Assembly: GCA_012515195.1 (NCBI GenBank)
Contig: JAAYYW010000038.1
Span: 1 to 50,329 of the forward strand
From: Leptolinea sp.
Lineage (GTDB): Bacteria > Chloroflexota > Anaerolineae > Anaerolineales > Anaerolineaceae
Direction of reading: 5' to 3'
DNA length: 50,329 nucleotides
Position 1 is the first letter of the stretch, and each line of letters opens with the position of its first letter. The notes beneath the pieces were generated by a model, which made no database searches, was not told where the DNA came from, and saw only the letters and a program-made list of their open reading frames with translations. Position numbers and translations under genes: made by a program. Below, in pieces: positions 42,353-50,329 of the stretch.

Positions 42353-43738
42353 TTATAACTTCGATTGTTCAACCAGTTTCTTAAGCGGCTGAACCATTTG
42401 CTCTATCATCATGCTGTCAAATTTCTTGCGTATGGGTGCAAGGTTGACCAATGGCGCGACAAAAAAGTTTAACATCATGATGCCAAATTGGTTCTGGGGG
42501 AAAGTCTTGTAGATTCCAAGCCGTTTATACGCCTGATGATCGGCCATGAACACGGTACGCAGACGACCATACATTTCATCCCGGAATATCTTCATTCCAC
42601 CCTCCCCGAGGAACGTTTGGGGACGGAGATACCGGTTTTCCGCGGACTCCAATGCGGAGGCAGCCAGCCTGTCCAACAAAGCATCAATCTCAGAGGAGGT
42701 ACCAAATTCATCACTGACATAACCAAGATAATTCGCTCCCTGGAATTGGAAGAAGCCGCGTACGGTTTCTTCAATATTCTGCTCCTGGCTGTATGGGCCG
42801 GAAACGAGTAAGGCGACCTGTTTGTTCTGAAGAACGGGTGTATGAGAATTGCAAAAAATGCGGTCGAAATAGGTTTTCCAGCGTGAAGAGAGCCACCGGT
42901 CAACCATGCGACCGGCATAAATTAAAATGTCCGCGGTCATTACAGTGGAACGATAAAACTCAATATAGTCATCCTTTCCTGTGTAAAAACACTCATTCTT
43001 TGAGCTGCATTGCAGACATCCCAGGCAGCCATTGATCTTCAATTGCCGGATATTGATTTCATCTATGTTTCCATCTAATCGATTGCGAAAACGGGCGATC
43101 ATTTTTCCAAGGTTGCTATGTGGATCATCTTCATCATGCACAATCACGATCTTTTTATCGCCTACTGGCAGCCCGGCGGATTTATTTCCCGGCTCATACA
43201 CAAATTCGCGGGGTTGAAGGGCGGGGTATCGGCGTGGTGTGGCGCCTTTTGTTTCAATGGCATGGAGGAATTGCCGGCCGAAATGGGTCAACTGCTCTCG
43301 GCATTCCGGTTTGAACAGGTCGTTCATATCGGCGGAAAAGGAGTCAACAAAACGCATTTCCAGATCGTCACAGATGGCGTGTATGTAATTGTGCGACGTG
43401 TGGTCAAAAAAATGGATGGATGTTGATAGAGCCGCGGCATATTTTCCGGTGAAAGCATCCCGCACACCGCGTTCGGATATCAGCTCGATGAAACGTTTGT
43501 AATTCCCATGGACCACAAGAACATAAAGCGGAAATGCCCAGAGTACCGCGTCGGATTGACGTACCTTTTCGATTACTGCGGCAAATGCCTCTTTATCGTT
43601 TTCAAGCCGCTTGACCTGTAATGCAACATTGGTAATCTGGAATTCATGCTCCGGCATCACTTTTTGCAGATATCCAACATATTGCATTGTCACGCTGACA
43701 TCCCCTTTAGGGCTTCCATTCAAAACTATGATTTTCAT
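42353..43738 (-). CDS. Two-domain flavodoxin-fold NAD(P)H-dependent oxidoreductase-like protein
   Basis: This 461-residue protein has two flavodoxin-like halves. The first (1 to about 175) begins KIIVLNGSPKGDVSVTMQYV, an FMN-phosphate loop, and has WAFPLYVLVVHGNYKRFIE. The second (about 193-400) begins KIVIVHDEDDPHSNLGKM and carries INGCLGCLQCSSKNECFYTGKDD, a Cys-rich segment seen in iron-sulfur flavoprotein-like reductases. It may reduce quinones, nitro-compounds or similar stressors; the substrate is unknown. AGGAG lies eight bases before the ATG. A PadR-type operator sits 31 bases upstream of the start, so it is probably repressed by the adjacent PadR protein. Confidence 0.78.
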   Translation of the reverse strand: MKIIVLNGSPKGDVSVTMQYVGYLQKVMPEHEFQITNVALQVKRLENDKEAFAAVIEKVRQSDAVLWAFPLYVLVVHGNYKRFIELISERGVRDAFTGKYAAALSTSIHFFDHTSHNYIHAICDDLEMRFVDSFSADMNDLFKPECREQLTHFGRQFLHAIETKGATPRRYPALQPREFVYEPGNKSAGLPVGDKKIVIVHDEDDPHSNLGKMIARFRNRLDGNIDEINIRQLKINGCLGCLQCSSKNECFYTGKDDYIEFYRSTVMTADILIYAGRMVDRWLSSRWKTYFDRIFCNSHTPVLQNKQVALLVSGPYSQEQNIEETVRGFFQFQGANYLGYVSDEFGTSSEIDALLDRLAASALESAENRYLRPQTFLGEGGMKIFRDEMYGRLRTVFMADHQAYKRLGIYKTFPQNQFGIMMLNFFVAPLVNLAPIRKKFDSMMIEQMVQPLKKLVEQSKL

Positions 43739-43768
43739 TATTTTGATCTCCTGTATATCAATACTTAC

Positions 43769-43784
43769 ATGTCAAAATTGACAT
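43769..43784. promoter_or_regulatory. PadR operator upstream of the flavodoxin-like gene
   Basis: ATGTCAA-AA-TTGACAT is a 7+2+7 palindrome that fits the PadR-family consensus ATGT-N8-ACAT. It differs from the site before padR only in the central dinucleotide region. It lies between padR and the oxidoreductase gene. Confidence 0.75.
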
Positions 43785-43800
43785 ATATAGTTAAAAAAAA

Positions 43801-44346
43801 TTACGTTTGTTCAACTGACTTTATGGCCATTTCCAACCATTCAAGATACATTTTTTCGTAAAGGAATCCCATTTCCAGGGTTAGATTCCAGAAAATGTGA
43901 TCCCTTGTGCCTTTTAAGGTGGAATGTTCATGGGCGGGCATGCATTCTCGCAAATTTTGATAATTGTCCAGCGCTTGTGTATGAAGTTTGTGTTGTTCAT
44001 GTAGTTCAGCCAGTACTTTTTGGGGGTCACGCTGTCCGGAGAAGAAGATGCGCACCAGGAATTCTTCTTTAACGTGCGATACTTCGGACATGGGTGTCTC
44101 CAGCCATTGTCGAAGGTCATTGCGACCTTCATCCGTAATATCATATACACGGCGGCGCAGGGCATCATCCTCGGCCTTTTGCGTCGATGTAACAAGACCA
44201 TCCTTTTCCATTTGACGCAGGGTGGTATAGATCTGACTGTGATGGGCATGCCAGAAGAAACTGGTGGATGTATCCAGCGCCTGTTTCAGTTCATACCCGG
44301 TCATTGGCCTGTAATTCAAGTAACCCAAAAGGATGTTCTTTAACAT
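43801..44346 (-). CDS. PadR family transcriptional regulator
   Basis: This 181-residue repressor-type protein begins LKNILLGYLNYRPMTGYELKQAL, a PadR winged helix-turn-helix, with HHSQIYTTLRQMEKDGLV as the recognition helix and RRRVYDITDEGRNDL as the wing. A C-terminal helical dimerisation domain (about 95-181) completes the subfamily that includes AphA-like members. Its own promoter contains overlapping copies of the operator, so it should be autoregulated. It probably responds to a small aromatic or drug-like ligand and controls the adjacent flavodoxin-like oxidoreductase. Confidence 0.92.
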   Translation of the reverse strand: MLKNILLGYLNYRPMTGYELKQALDTSTSFFWHAHHSQIYTTLRQMEKDGLVTSTQKAEDDALRRRVYDITDEGRNDLRQWLETPMSEVSHVKEEFLVRIFFSGQRDPQKVLAELHEQHKLHTQALDNYQNLRECMPAHEHSTLKGTRDHIFWNLTLEMGFLYEKMYLEWLEMAIKSVEQT

Positions 44347-44352
44347 AAGGAC

Positions 44353-44384
44353 AGTATACTATGTCAATATTGACATGTCAATAT
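44353..44384 (-). promoter_or_regulatory. padR promoter with overlapping operators
   Basis: On the minus strand TTGACA (44381-44376), 17 bases and TATACT (44358-44353) form a near-perfect promoter. The -10 ends six bases before the padR ATG, predicting a leaderless mRNA. The palindrome ATGTCAATATTGACAT (44361-44376) fills the spacer, and a second, overlapping palindrome (44367-44384) covers the -35. Three ATGTCAA half-sites alternate in direction. Confidence 0.8.
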
Positions 44385-44407
44385 ATGAAATACTGGACTG
44401 TCAGCGG

Positions 44408-46798
44408 CTATTCGTATGCCAGTGTTTCACGGACAGATAATCGTGAAGCACGGGAGGCCGGTGCCATGCTGGAAATGGCCGCGAGAAAAAGGATCCCGAA
44501 CAACCAAACAAATGATCCTGACCAGGAGAAAACTGGATCCAGCGGTGAATTGAAGAGTGATACTCCTACACCGTAATCCAGCAGGTAGGTGAATGGTATG
44601 GATAGCAATATCCCCAGCACCCAACTGATCAGCCCAATTACCATGCCTTCCATAACGACGATGGTTTGAATATTCCAGTTCGAGGCGCCTATAGCCCGCA
44701 TAACACCAATCTCACGGGTGCGTTCAAGGACATTTAGATTCATAGTGTTGGAGAGTCCTAACCCACCAACAACGGCTATCAGGCACGCCATGATCAACAT
44801 ACACCATGCCAGAACATCCGTTGTACTTTTTTGTTGACTTAACCATTCGGAGGCGGTTTGCACATATGCCACGGCAATTTTTCTTCGCTTAAATTCCTTT
44901 TGGACGGCTTCAGATATCTGAGCTTGTGACTCGGGATCGTGTTCTTTTGTTATGGTGCGAAGTTCAAAAACCCTGTTTGGCATTCCAACCAGATGACTCA
45001 GGTATTCGTAATTCGTGTAGAGAAGAGGTGGATTTACATTTCCTGGCATGCGGTAGAACCCGATGATCTGCCATTTTGTCTTTTTCCCATTCACTTTTAT
45101 TTCAACTCGGTCATCGACCTTCAGATCTGGTCGGACAGCCCGAAGATGGTTGCCGATCACGATCTTGTCCCGGTCTCCTGGTTGAAGCCAGCGACCGGAG
45201 ACCATCATCGGTTTGATCAATGTTGAATCAGCGGGTGGGGCGACAAAAGCGATGGTATCTTCCTTTTCGCTGTTCGGTTGTAATAATTTCCCTTCGATTG
45301 TGAGCCAACCCTCCACACCTTCCACGCCGGGAACTGATTGGGCTACATTACTCAACACTTTGAAGGGGTAATCGCGGTTAAGAGACACATTGATGTCTGC
45401 CAGATAATAACCCTGAACATCTTCCATAACCTTATCGAAACTGGACCACAGGTTGAATACCGAGATAAAGATTGCGCCACCGAGAACCAGTGTCCCGAAT
45501 GTCAGAGAGATGCGGGCTTTCTTCCTGAATGCGTTTCTAAGAGAAAGGAGAACAGGACGGGGAATGAACTCAAATCTTGACTCCTGATCGGCTGCTTTTT
45601 TCCCGTCACCGCTGATACCAAAGTCGCTCAAAGCTTCGCGGACAGGTCTTCTGAGACTATTGAACATCGGGATGATGGCTGCCAGAATTGGTGTAAGGAA
45701 AGCGATCAGGGCTTGCATGACGATAATTTCTGGAAACAACCGGGTCGGTCTCAGGTCATAGTTCAGGAAATTTGCCATAAAGCTATTCAGATAAGCAGCT
45801 CCCCAGGAAGCCAGTGGAACCGAAATTACAAAAGCGACACCACCGAAGAAAAGCAAAAGGGCGAGGTACATCCAAAGGATCTGGTCCATGCCAGCTCCGA
45901 TGGCTTTCATTACTCCGATCTGTTTGGAGTGTTGCAGCATCAACGCCACGATGGTATTGACAATCAGGAAACCGCTCAAGATCACCGTTAACCAGCCAAA
46001 AAAGTTCAGGATAAAGATGACACCCTGGGTGATTTGCCAGGCGTAGTGGTGTCCGGGGTTGTATATCGAGACATTGCTAACTGAAACGCCGCTTCTTTCC
46101 AGACGGTCTGTTACCTTTTTCATCACTTCTGTCACATGATCTTGGTCAGTCGCATTTTCATCTACGCTGACCAGCAGGTAATCAAATGCTTCATTCGCCC
46201 CCAGATATTTGGCTGTTTCACGGGTGACATAACCGGTCACGATGCCTGACATGGCGTAGGGAAAGTGAGTTCCACTATGGACATACCCGGTGAATTTTAG
46301 ATCGCGTTTTCCACCATCGGGCATCTCAATGCTCACTGTGTCACCCGGCTTTATTCCCAGATTGCTGGCAGAATGGTCAAATGCCACACTGTGATATTTG
46401 AGTTCCGGGAGAGAATCAAACCCGGAAGGTGGTTCTACTAAATCAAGCCGCATATCTTCGAAAGATTCGATCGAAGAAAAAACGATGTTTGTCGTAACCT
46501 CACTCGGGGTAACCCATTTCGCAATTAGATTATTGCGACCTTCGGCATTAGCAACTCCGGGAATATCCCGAATTGCCCGAACCCAACCTTCATCCAGTGG
46601 ATAGGCAGAGATCTGTGCGTGGGACGGCTTGGCAGAGAGGTAATCATGTTCCATGTCGCCATTCATCATGATGCCCATGTTATTGACAAGACCGACCGAG
46701 AAAACACCAACCAGTATGGTGGAGACCATTAAAATTGTGCGGGTCTTGTTGCTCCAGAAATCAGACCATACTTTACGCCAGCGGGTATCCATGGTCAA
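44408..46798 (-). CDS. MacB/FtsX-type ABC transporter permease
   Basis: This 796-residue permease has a membrane helix near 20-40, a large extracytoplasmic MacB-type domain (about 45-240) and a first FtsX core of three helices (about 265-390). A further helix near 430 leads into a second external domain (about 455-640) and a second FtsX core (about 670-790) containing RTREIGVMRAIGAS. This double arrangement is common in Gram-positive-type and Chloroflexi exporters of the LolCDE/MacB class. It overlaps the ATPase gene by ATGA. The transported substrate, perhaps a lipoprotein, peptide or drug, cannot be told. Confidence 0.9.
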   Translation of the reverse strand: MTMDTRWRKVWSDFWSNKTRTILMVSTILVGVFSVGLVNNMGIMMNGDMEHDYLSAKPSHAQISAYPLDEGWVRAIRDIPGVANAEGRNNLIAKWVTPSEVTTNIVFSSIESFEDMRLDLVEPPSGFDSLPELKYHSVAFDHSASNLGIKPGDTVSIEMPDGGKRDLKFTGYVHSGTHFPYAMSGIVTGYVTRETAKYLGANEAFDYLLVSVDENATDQDHVTEVMKKVTDRLERSGVSVSNVSIYNPGHHYAWQITQGVIFILNFFGWLTVILSGFLIVNTIVALMLQHSKQIGVMKAIGAGMDQILWMYLALLLFFGGVAFVISVPLASWGAAYLNSFMANFLNYDLRPTRLFPEIIVMQALIAFLTPILAAIIPMFNSLRRPVREALSDFGISGDGKKAADQESRFEFIPRPVLLSLRNAFRKKARISLTFGTLVLGGAIFISVFNLWSSFDKVMEDVQGYYLADINVSLNRDYPFKVLSNVAQSVPGVEGVEGWLTIEGKLLQPNSEKEDTIAFVAPPADSTLIKPMMVSGRWLQPGDRDKIVIGNHLRAVRPDLKVDDRVEIKVNGKKTKWQIIGFYRMPGNVNPPLLYTNYEYLSHLVGMPNRVFELRTITKEHDPESQAQISEAVQKEFKRRKIAVAYVQTASEWLSQQKSTTDVLAWCMLIMACLIAVVGGLGLSNTMNLNVLERTREIGVMRAIGASNWNIQTIVVMEGMVIGLISWVLGILLSIPFTYLLDYGVGVSLFNSPLDPVFSWSGSFVWLFGILFLAAISSMAPASRASRLSVRETLAYE

Positions 46799-47613
46799 TT
46801 TGTCACCATGGATTTGATGGAAGCTGGTCCGTTTGATGCCTTATGGTTGTACGATTCCCGGATCGGTTTATGGTTGGCTTCTGAAATGTTGACCATGACC
46901 CCATCGGCAATAGAGGCTGTGCGATGCGTCCGCTCGGCGAGGCTGTCATCGTGCGTCACAATGATTATGGTCTTCCCCTGTTTGGCCAGGTTGGTAAAAA
47001 GGCTGAATACTTCTTCCGCTGTTTTAGAATCCAGATTTCCGGTAGGTTCATCTGCAATGAGGACAGGTGGGTCGTTGGCTAGCGCGCGGGCGATCGCTAC
47101 CCGCTGCTGTTGACCGCCAGATAAAGCGGAAGGCAATTTGAAGGCATGGTCTTCTAGTCCAACCATGTCCAGCAGATGCAACGCGCGTTCTTTTCGATCA
47201 GCCGGCGGAATCTTCCCGCTGAAATCCATGGCCAATAGGATGTTTTCCAGGATGGACAGAGTCGGGATCAACTGAAAGAATTGAAAGACGATTCCCATAT
47301 TTGATCCGCGCCATTGTGCCATCTGTCCTTCACTCATTTTGTGAAGTGGAGATCCATTTACCCATACTTCGCCAGAAGTTGGCCGGTCAATTCCTGTGAT
47401 CATATTTAAGAGTGTTGTTTTGCCACTGCCTGATTTTCCGACAATACTATTAAATTCACCAGCCTGGAATTGCAGATCAACTCCTTTTAGAACAGGATAA
47501 TCTCCTGATGATGTTCGATAGGATTTGTTTACTCCCCGCAATTCGATCATGGGTTGGTCTTTGTTAATTTGATAGCTTTTTTCATCTGTTTTGATAAAGG
47601 TGTTGATGTTCAT
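46795..47613 (-). CDS. ABC transporter ATP-binding protein (MacB/LolD-type)
   Basis: This 272-residue ATPase has Walker A GKSGSGKTT (about 59-67), Q-loop VFQFFQL, signature LSGGQQQRVAIARAL, Walker B VLIADEPTGNLDS and the switch His in IIIVTHDDS. It drives the double-FtsX permease encoded next, with which it overlaps by four bases. Residues 1-21 extend beyond the usual start (MIELRGV at Met22). GGGAG lies 14 bases before the first ATG, so the start is slightly uncertain. The last 40 residues past the core are polar and unassigned. Confidence 0.93.
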   Translation of the reverse strand: MNINTFIKTDEKSYQINKDQPMIELRGVNKSYRTSSGDYPVLKGVDLQFQAGEFNSIVGKSGSGKTTLLNMITGIDRPTSGEVWVNGSPLHKMSEGQMAQWRGSNMGIVFQFFQLIPTLSILENILLAMDFSGKIPPADRKERALHLLDMVGLEDHAFKLPSALSGGQQQRVAIARALANDPPVLIADEPTGNLDSKTAEEVFSLFTNLAKQGKTIIIVTHDDSLAERTHRTASIADGVMVNISEANHKPIRESYNHKASNGPASIKSMVTN

Positions 47614-47974
47614 AATGATCTATTTCTCCCGGTTTACTATTCAACATACGTTATCTGGTGTCGAAAAGTTTTATATAAGCACACAAAAAAATCTGTCCAT
47701 TTTAATGCCTTATTTATTCATTGCGCACCCGGGATGTGATAAGAATAGGTTACCCATTTGGAATTGATATTGTCTACGGAAAAGGTGCCTCGGGTATTCT
47801 CTACATACTAAGACAGGATTCCAGTCAAAATTGTTTCCTGTAAGCCAGTTTTTGGAATAATGCGACAGGGTGTCCAAAAAATAAACGGAATTTATACCCA
47901 CGTACATCCGTTTATTTCTAAATGAAGTCGTGTATCTACCAAAAATAACGGGAGAACACGGAAAAGGATCAAGT
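47614..47974. other. Divergent intergenic region between the ABC operon and cheW
   Basis: I see no gene here. It must hold the promoters of the ABC transporter (minus) and cheW (plus), but I could not choose clear hexamers. An 11-bp inverted repeat AAATAAACGGA (47879-47889) and TCCGTTTATTT (47907-47917) with a 17-base loop lies about 60 bases before the cheW start and may be a leader hairpin or operator. The PadR operator motif was not found here. Confidence 0.4.
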
Positions 47975-48430
47975 ATGGAAAAACAACTGGTAATTTTTGA
48001 GTTAGCCGGTGAACAATTTGGTATTGAAATCGCTGTCGTTGAAAGTATCGTGAAGCTGCAGGAGATCACAAAAGTGCCGCAAATGCCGGATTATATGGAA
48101 GGGATCACGAACCTGCGTGGCACTGTATTACCGGTGATTGACCTGGAAAAACGGTTTGGTACTCCTGTCCATGAACATACCCGCGACACAAGAATAGTGG
48201 TTGTTAATATTGGCAGTTTAAAGATGGGGATGATTGTCTCTGCTGTGTCTGAGGTGTTGACTATTGATGATAGTTTGATCGAACCCGCTCCTGCGCTGGT
48301 AACCACGGTCAATTCGCGGTTTATTACAGGAATTGCGCGGGTTGAAAACCGGTTGATCATTCTCCTGGATTTGCATCTGGTACTTTCTCAAGAAGAACGA
48401 GAAAAAGCGTCTGCGATGGCAAGTTATTGA
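47975..48430 (+). CDS. cheW: CheW-like chemotaxis coupling protein
   Basis: This 151-residue single-domain protein shows the CheW pattern: QLVIFELAGEQFGIEIAVVE at the N-terminus, the conserved GITNLRGTVLPVIDLEKRFG at about 48-67, MGMIVSAVSEVLTI and ITGIARVENRLIILLDL. It would link receptors to the CheA kinase. The ATG at 47975 has AAGG eight bases upstream; an earlier in-frame ATG at 47930 is less likely. No cheA, receptor or flagellar genes are in the window, so it may serve a surface-motility or signalling cluster elsewhere. Confidence 0.9.
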   Translation: MEKQLVIFELAGEQFGIEIAVVESIVKLQEITKVPQMPDYMEGITNLRGTVLPVIDLEKRFGTPVHEHTRDTRIVVVNIGSLKMGMIVSAVSEVLTIDDSLIEPAPALVTTVNSRFITGIARVENRLIILLDLHLVLSQEEREKASAMASY

Positions 48431-48491
48431 GAAATGGTGATAGTGGATTTCTCTTCTCCAATCATAATAAGCGGCAGGATTCCCTACAACT

Positions 48492-48520
48492 TTGACGTTT
48501 TTAGGTATGTATGTTATATT
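48492..48520 (+). promoter_or_regulatory. Promoter of the RNase J leader
   Basis: TTGACG (48492-48497), 17 bases and TATATT (48515-48520) form a good promoter. Transcription would begin near 48527, at the first base of a hairpin. Confidence 0.7.
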
Positions 48521-48526
48521 CAAACT

Positions 48527-48614
48527 GCCGGCTAAACCCGGCCGATGGAAAGCAAGTGATTAGCAGGCTTTTTATAGGCAAAAACCCGGCAAGAAATTGC
48601 CGGGATTATTTTTT
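48527..48614 (+). ncRNA. Structured leader or small RNA ending in a terminator, upstream of RNase J
   Basis: The predicted transcript opens with the hairpin GCCGG-CTAAAC-CCGGC (48527-48542). It ends about 60 bases later in an intrinsic terminator, CCCGGCAA-GAAA-TTGCCGGG (48585-48604) with a T-rich run. The octamer AACCCGGC occurs in both, so the 3' arm of the terminator can instead pair with the 5' hairpin. It may be an attenuator for RNase J or an independent short RNA. I match it to no known riboswitch class. Confidence 0.55.
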
Positions 48615-48696
48615 AAAAAAGAAACCTTCAAAAACTCTATGCCAGTATTGGTTTTGTAGAATGCCGCAAGCATGGGTTTGAAGGATATGGTACAGT

Positions 48697-50329
48697 ATGA
48701 AAAAAGAAAGACATCAACACAAAGACAATATGAACAAAAAACCATTGCGAATAATTCCCCTGGGAGGACTAGGGGAGGTAGGCAAGAATATGATGGCCTA
48801 CGAGTACGACGGTGACATTATTTTGGTGGACGCCGGATTAATGTTTCCCGAGAATGATATGCTGGGGGTAGATTACATCATTCCAGATTTCAAATACCTC
48901 TTGGATAAGACCGAAAAGATCAAAGGGATATTTATCACCCATGGGCACGAAGACCATATTGGCGCGATCCATCACGTGATGGAAGTGATCAATGCCCCGA
49001 TCTATGCGACGCCATTGACCAGAGGTATGTTGGAAAACAAACTGGCACGAAATGGCCTTTCTCAAAAGGTTGTCGTGCATACCGTGAATGCCGGTGAAAA
49101 AGTAAAAGCCGGTCCATTTACCGTTGAATTTTTCCATGTTTGCCATTCCATACCAGATGGTGTGGGATTTGGTATTGAATGTCCGGCAGGTCTGGTCGTT
49201 CATTCCGGGGACTATAAGTTTGACCACACACCGGTCGATAACTGGCCGTCAGATTACGCGAAATTAGCGGAGTTTTCACGCCGCGGGGTCCTGGCACTAC
49301 TATCTGATTCAACGAACGCTGAACGCCCGGGTTGGACTCCCTCTGAACGGGTGATTGATGATGCCTTCAACAAGGTTTTCCGTGAAGCCGAAGGACGAAT
49401 CATAATTGCCAGCTTTGCATCCCTGATTTCGCGTATGCAGCAGGTTGCTAACACTGCCCGGCAGTATGGTCGTAAATTAGCTTTTGCTGGTCCTAGTATG
49501 TTGGACAATATGAAGATTGCCCGAAAATTGGGTTTTCTGGATCTCGATGACACTCTGGTCGTGCCGGTGGAAGTCGCCTTGAACATGAAAGACAAGGAAG
49601 TGGTCATTATGTGTACCGGTTCCCAGGGTGAGCCGACCTCCATTCTTGGACGACTCTCAACGGGTACGAACCGACTTTTTGATATTAAACCTGGCGATAC
49701 AGTTGTGCTTTCATCCCATCCAATTCCGGGTAATGAAGAAAGTGTATATCGCACCATAAACCGGTTGTTCGAGCGTCAGGCTAATGTGATTTATGAAGCC
49801 ATCGCCCCGGTCCATGTCTCGGGTCATGCCAGTCAGGAAGAAATGAAGCTGCTTTTGCACCTAACCCGGCCAAAATTTTTCATCCCGGTGCATGGCGAGC
49901 TCCGCCAGTTAAAACAGCATGCCGCACTTGCGCGTGAAGTCGGTATCCCCGAAGAAAATATAGTCGTTGTAGAGAACGGACAGGTGATCGAACTCACAGC
50001 CGATTCTATGCAACTGGATGGGAAGATTCCCAACAGCTACATATTTGTTGATGGATCAAGTGTGGGTGATATAGAAGCCGGTGTTATGCGTGAACGCGAA
50101 TCTCTCGCGCAGGACGGTGTGGTGGTCGTAAATGTTATTATAGATCGCATGTCGGGGCGTCTATTCCAGGCTCCGGATATCCAGACGAAGGGTTTTTCAG
50201 GGTTGAAAGATTCGGATACAATCCTGGAACATCTCCATAAACGGATTGGCGAAGTTGTCCCATATTCGAATGGCAGTATCAACCAGGATGTTGAGCGCGC
50301 TGTTCGCGATACGTTATATGCTGAAACCC
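48697..50329 (+). CDS. rnj: Ribonuclease J (3' end cut by window)
   Basis: The frame is open from ATG 48697 to the window end, 544 codons. It is a metallo-beta-lactamase/beta-CASP ribonuclease with exo- and endonuclease activity in mRNA decay and rRNA maturation. Visible motifs are IIPLGGLGEVGKNM at the N-terminus, THGHEDHIG (zinc His/Asp), HSIPDGVG, the SGDYKFD Asp, the beta-CASP part with SDSTNAERPG and TGSQGEP, and VHVSGHAS and PVHGELRQL. A second in-frame ATG at 48730 would remove 11 polar residues; neither has a strong ribosome site. The usual length is about 550-560, so little is missing. Confidence 0.95.
   Translation, partial: MKKERHQHKDNMNKKPLRIIPLGGLGEVGKNMMAYEYDGDIILVDAGLMFPENDMLGVDYIIPDFKYLLDKTEKIKGIFITHGHEDHIGAIHHVMEVINAPIYATPLTRGMLENKLARNGLSQKVVVHTVNAGEKVKAGPFTVEFFHVCHSIPDGVGFGIECPAGLVVHSGDYKFDHTPVDNWPSDYAKLAEFSRRGVLALLSDSTNAERPGWTPSERVIDDAFNKVFREAEGRIIIASFASLISRMQQVANTARQYGRKLAFAGPSMLDNMKIARKLGFLDLDDTLVVPVEVALNMKDKEVVIMCTGSQGEPTSILGRLSTGTNRLFDIKPGDTVVLSSHPIPGNEESVYRTINRLFERQANVIYEAIAPVHVSGHASQEEMKLLLHLTRPKFFIPVHGELRQLKQHAALAREVGIPEENIVVVENGQVIELTADSMQLDGKIPNSYIFVDGSSVGDIEAGVMRERESLAQDGVVVVNVIIDRMSGRLFQAPDIQTKGFSGLKDSDTILEHLHKRIGEVVPYSNGSINQDVERAVRDTLYAET

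Noticed and set aside
48545-48559. Four-codon upstream frame (M-E-S-K) in the RNase J leader as an attenuation peptide
   Set aside because: No ribosome site and no codon bias towards a single amino acid; likely chance.

Overview
The window looks like a chromosomal segment of a Gram-type-unusual, free-living bacterium, most likely Chloroflexota, class Anaerolineae. This is inferred from Thr/Pro-rich 'TPT' linkers on lipoproteins, an NBR1-type Ig-like lipoprotein, a bactofilin-like surface protein with a membrane tail, tandem M42 (TET) aminopeptidases, a PurS-PurL fusion and a PurD-PurM fusion. I see no IS elements, CRISPR arrays, phage genes, tRNAs or rRNAs.

Layout. (1) 1-4997: the end of a UDP-GlcNAc 2-epimerase-like gene and a GT4 glycosyltransferase, a phosphoribosyltransferase, an alkaline-phosphatase-superfamily enzyme, a bactofilin-like membrane protein and a small membrane protein. 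(2) 4686-12814 (minus): one tight operon with a NarL-type response regulator, its histidine kinase, a Thr-rich membrane protein, three successive M42 peptidases, a solute-binding lipoprotein and a small membrane protein. (3) 12996-18475 (plus): a DUF4173-type membrane protein, a SAM-I riboswitch with metK, then rsmI-rsmE-plsC. (4) 18470-24160 (minus): NBR1-Ig lipoprotein, then VOC protein, a tRNA-guanine transglycosylase, two paralogues of the 16S rRNA m7G1405 (FmrO/Rmt/Arm) methyltransferase family, and an RsmB/RsmF-type m5C methyltransferase. Together with rsmI and rsmE this concentrates enzymes acting at the ribosomal decoding centre or the wobble base.

(5) 24487-26358: two exported sortase-like proteins. 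The second is preceded by two class I cyclic-di-GMP (GEMM) riboswitch aptamers in series, each followed by an intrinsic terminator; the second terminator stem contains the start codon. (6) 26536-40589: a complete set of enzymes from PRPP to IMP plus IMP dehydrogenase (purB, purSL, purQ, purC, class II purE, purF, purD-purM fusion, purN, purH, guaB). Gene order mirrors the fused eukaryotic enzymes PAICS (C-E) and GART (D-M-N). (7) 40961-42260: a membrane GGDEF diguanylate cyclase with an RxxD inhibition site, overlapping a universal stress protein. (8) 42353-47613 (minus): MacB-like ABC ATPase and permease, a PadR repressor and a two-domain flavodoxin-like oxidoreductase, with matching ATGT-N8-ACAT operators before padR and the oxidoreductase. 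(9) 47975-end: a CheW protein and RNase J (cut by the window end), the latter behind a promoter and a short structured leader ending in a terminator.

The most interesting items are the tandem c-di-GMP switch on a sortase-like gene, the paired Rmt-family methyltransferases (one apparently missing conserved cofactor-site residues), and a recurrent leaderless start signature (a -10 box 6-7 nt before the start codon). All functional statements come from reading motifs by eye, without database searches.
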